DNA of 64,000 bases. Origin: Oceanobacillus sp. HTM 045 (GTDB lineage Bacteria; Pseudomonadota; Alphaproteobacteria; Rhodobacterales; Rhodobacteraceae). The position numbers and the translations under genes were made by a program. The notes beneath the pieces are model-generated. The model was not told where the DNA came from, searched no databases, and saw only the letters and a program-made list of their open reading frames with translations. The stretch spans positions 1,147,500 to 1,211,499 of the forward strand of contig WNWL01000001.1 of the NCBI GenBank assembly GCA_009733745.1, read 5' to 3'. Positions 62,508 to 64,000 of this stretch are shown one piece after another. Within the stretch, counting starts at the first letter, position 1. Each line of letters begins with the position of its first letter.

Positions 62508-62780
62508 TCAGCACCGACTACAGCAGCGGGATTGGGGGACCTCCAAGAAGTCGTTGCTGGTCAGAGGTGCTGTGCTCGTCAGCGTCTCGGGGCGAACCTG
62601 AAGCGCCGAGGCCAGCCGCAGGATCGTGTCCTCGGTATGTGTTCCTTCGGACGGGATGGCACCTTCGAGCCGCGCGATCTGCCGTTCTGTCAATCCAGAC
62701 AGTTTGGCAAGGCGCGGGCGGCCGACGCCGCGTGCCTTGCGGATCTCGGTCAGGCGTTTGGGCTGGATGGTGAACATCAT
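62508..62780 (-). CDS. XRE-family transcriptional regulator
   Basis: A 90-residue protein that is almost entirely a lambda-repressor-like HTH. RLTEIRKARGVGRPRLAKLS and LTERQIARLEGAIPSEG give the recognition helices, then ILRLASALQVRPETL. It has two Cys pairs at the end (SRCCSRC), which is unusual and could bind metal. It lies eight bases downstream of the cation-efflux gene on the same strand, so it is probably in the MerR-controlled operon. Confidence 0.78.
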   Translation of the reverse strand: MMFTIQPKRLTEIRKARGVGRPRLAKLSGLTERQIARLEGAIPSEGTHTEDTILRLASALQVRPETLTSTAPLTSNDFLEVPQSRCCSRC

Positions 62781-62788
62781 CGTGTTCC

Positions 62789-63439
62789 TTATTTAGTAAC
62801 CCGCAGGACGGGAATGGTCATCGAAGACACACTACGCCATTCGCGCGTAGCGTCCCGCAGTATCTGGCCCGCGCCGTGCAGGGCAAGGCCTGCCATCAGA
62901 GCGGCGACGATGAAGTCGGGCCAGCCCGTCCCGGTGCCAAACACCCCGAGCGCGGCCAGCAGAACAGCCACATTGGCGACCACATCGTTGCGCGAGCAAA
63001 TCCAGACCGAGCGCATGTTCGCATCGCCCTCTCGAAACGCGGTCAACAGCACAAGGCAGATCACGTTCATGACCAACGCCAGCGTGCCCACCACGCCCAT
63101 GGTCGGCGCATGCGGCACCGAGCCGTGCATCGCATGCCAGATCACCGTGCCCATCACCCACAGGCCGAACACCCCCATCGACGCGCCCTTGACCCAAGCC
63201 GCACCCGCCCGCCAGCGCAGGGTCATCCCCAGCACGGTCAGGCTGATCGCATAGTTCGTAGCATCCGCAAGGAAATCAAGCGCATCGGCCTGAAGCGCGG
63301 CCGAACCCGCAAGCATTCCGGCCGCAATCTCGGTGATGAACATTCCTGCATTGATGGCGAGCACGACCCACAGCACACGGCGGAAACGGTGGGAGGATCC
63401 CGCAGTGGAGGCGCAGGCATCGGAAGAGCAACAGGGCAT
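62789..63439 (-). CDS. cation diffusion facilitator (CDF) heavy-metal efflux protein
   Basis: A 216-residue membrane protein with about six helices. It starts MPCCSSDACAS (Cys-rich, possible metal capture), then VVLAINAGMFITEIAAGMLA and ALQADALDFLADATNYAISL, which carries the paired Asp residues (D-x-x-D type) of CDF transporters. It is shorter than classical CDF proteins because it lacks the C-terminal cytoplasmic domain. It exports divalent cations such as Zn, Cd or Pb. Transcription is from the MerR-type promoter at 63472-63502. Confidence 0.86.
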   Translation of the reverse strand: MPCCSSDACASTAGSSHRFRRVLWVVLAINAGMFITEIAAGMLAGSAALQADALDFLADATNYAISLTVLGMTLRWRAGAAWVKGASMGVFGLWVMGTVIWHAMHGSVPHAPTMGVVGTLALVMNVICLVLLTAFREGDANMRSVWICSRNDVVANVAVLLAALGVFGTGTGWPDFIVAALMAGLALHGAGQILRDATREWRSVSSMTIPVLRVTK

Positions 63440-63471
63440 GATCGACTCGCATTATGGTCCAGTTGCCCTCA

Positions 63472-63502
63472 TATCTACGGCCTATAGAAACTATAGGGTC
63501 AA
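63472..63502 (-). promoter_or_regulatory. MerR-type promoter/operator
   Basis: Read on the minus strand, a -35 TTGACC (63502-63497) and a -10 TAGATA (63477-63472) are separated by 19 bases instead of 17. The palindrome CCTATAG-aaa-CTATAGG (63481-63497) lies between them. Overlong spacing with a centred palindrome is the hallmark of MerR-activated promoters. It drives the efflux gene leftward; the regulator's own start lies ten bases beyond the palindrome. Confidence 0.88.
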
Positions 63503-63506
63503 GCCC

Positions 63507-63923
63507 ATGACAGAGACATATCGCATCGGGGATCTGGCCCGCCTGACGGATACCAAGGTAGTGACGATCCGCTACTATGAGAGCATCGGCCTGATGCCCG
63601 AGCCCGAGCGCAGCGCCGCGAACTATCGCGTCTATGCCAAAGCTCATCTTGATCGGCTGCGTTTCGTGCGCCGCTGCCGTGATCTAGGGTTCTCGCTGGA
63701 ACAGGTCGCCGATCTGGCCGCGTTGTCATCGGACCGCCAGCAGTCCTGCCACGACGTGGATAGTCTAACACGCATGCATCTGGCCGAGGTCGAGGCGAAG
63801 ATCGCCGATCTCAACGCTCTTGCAGCAGAACTCCGCAATATTGGCGCACAGTGTAAGGGCGGCACAACGATATCCAACTGCCGTATTCTGGAGGCATTGG
63901 ACCGGAGCAGAAAGCCAGCTTAG
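63507..63923 (+). CDS. MerR-family heavy-metal regulator (ZntR/CadR/PbrR-like)
   Basis: A 138-residue regulator. The MerR HTH is YRIGDLARLTDTKVVTIRYY with the wing after ESIGLMPEPERS. The dimerisation helix follows, and metal residues are Cys in QQSCHDVDSL (the Cys79-equivalent, as in Zn/Cd/Pb sensors and unlike Cu sensors), plus Cys in AQCKGGTTISNCRIL near the C terminus. It therefore senses divalent soft metals rather than copper. ATG 63507 follows its own operator closely. It is divergent from the CDF efflux gene it probably activates. Confidence 0.9.
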   Translation: MTETYRIGDLARLTDTKVVTIRYYESIGLMPEPERSAANYRVYAKAHLDRLRFVRRCRDLGFSLEQVADLAALSSDRQQSCHDVDSLTRMHLAEVEAKIADLNALAAELRNIGAQCKGGTTISNCRILEALDRSRKPA

Positions 63924-64000
63924 GGCTCATTCCGGTCCTCCCCTCCCACGCTCGTGATCCGCAGGGACGGACAAGGTGACAAAAGTGACACTTTCTCCCA

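Noticed and set aside
62508..62780. XRE protein as an antitoxin of a toxin-antitoxin pair
   Set aside because: The adjacent co-transcribed gene is a CDF transporter, and no small toxin gene overlaps it.

Overview
The window is high-GC DNA (by eye about 70% in most genes, with strong G/C at third codon positions). The gene families suggest an alphaproteobacterium, most likely of the Rhodobacterales (Paracoccaceae/Roseobacter) type. The supporting content is a glycolate oxidase glcDEF operon, a dacC-tmk-holB-tatD-MBL operon, a MucR-type regulator, a cobalamin-riboswitch btu locus and DUF2924/serine-recombinase modules. No rRNA or species marker is present, so the genus is not assigned.

Layout. 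(1) 1-21290 and 24072-25223 form a broken surface-polysaccharide region. It holds two methyltransferase-like genes, a flippase, a hexapeptide acetyltransferase and three overlapping glycosyltransferases (769-6766). Further on are galE and manC (10104-12581), ugd with a small membrane protein and a methyltransferase (13777-16326), a Wzc-type tyrosine autokinase (16463-18655), another glycosyltransferase, UDP-glucuronate decarboxylase (20331-21290) and a last GT4 gene. These supply UDP-galactose, GDP-mannose, UDP-glucuronate and UDP-xylose, and assemble and export a polymer. A class D beta-lactamase and a divergent YHYH-protein/MarR pair interrupt the region. Two three-copy arrays of a long palindromic repeat flank galE-manC. 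(2) 21397-29151 is metabolic: an MttB-like methyltransferase, a DMT transporter and glcDEF. (3) 29335-32234 is a cobalamin riboswitch followed by an overlapping binding protein/permease/ATPase operon. (4) 32239-39099 holds single genes: a phosphatase-like protein, a ring-cleaving dioxygenase, a ThDP enzyme, a D-2-hydroxyacid dehydrogenase, a sulfotransferase-like protein and two small exported proteins. (5) 39319-46718 is one leftward chain: RlpA/SPOR lipoprotein, PBP5-type carboxypeptidase, tmk, holB, tatD, MBL hydrolase and AEC carrier.

At 46950-47037 lies tRNA-Ser(UGA). Everything after it looks accessory and has lower or patchy GC. It includes a type III restriction-modification pair whose methylase has an AT-richer central recognition segment, and a five-gene overlapping serine-recombinase operon preceded by 21-bp-spaced repeats. 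Next comes a two-gene operon pairing a QueC-like PP-loop protein (with a C-terminal winged-helix-like tail) with an unrecognised 256-residue helical protein that begins Met-Gly. A roughly 360-nt stretch without coding signal but full of perfect stems follows. The right part has a MucR-like regulator, a glycine-zipper protein, a truncated P4-type primase, and an XRE/CDF/MerR metal module with a textbook 19-bp-spacer MerR promoter.

The best candidates for something undescribed are the QueC-like pair (56184-58797), the structured RNA candidate (59037-59400) and the palindromic repeat arrays (9409-10044, 12821-13460, 34240-34408). All functional calls come from motif reading by eye; no database search was run.
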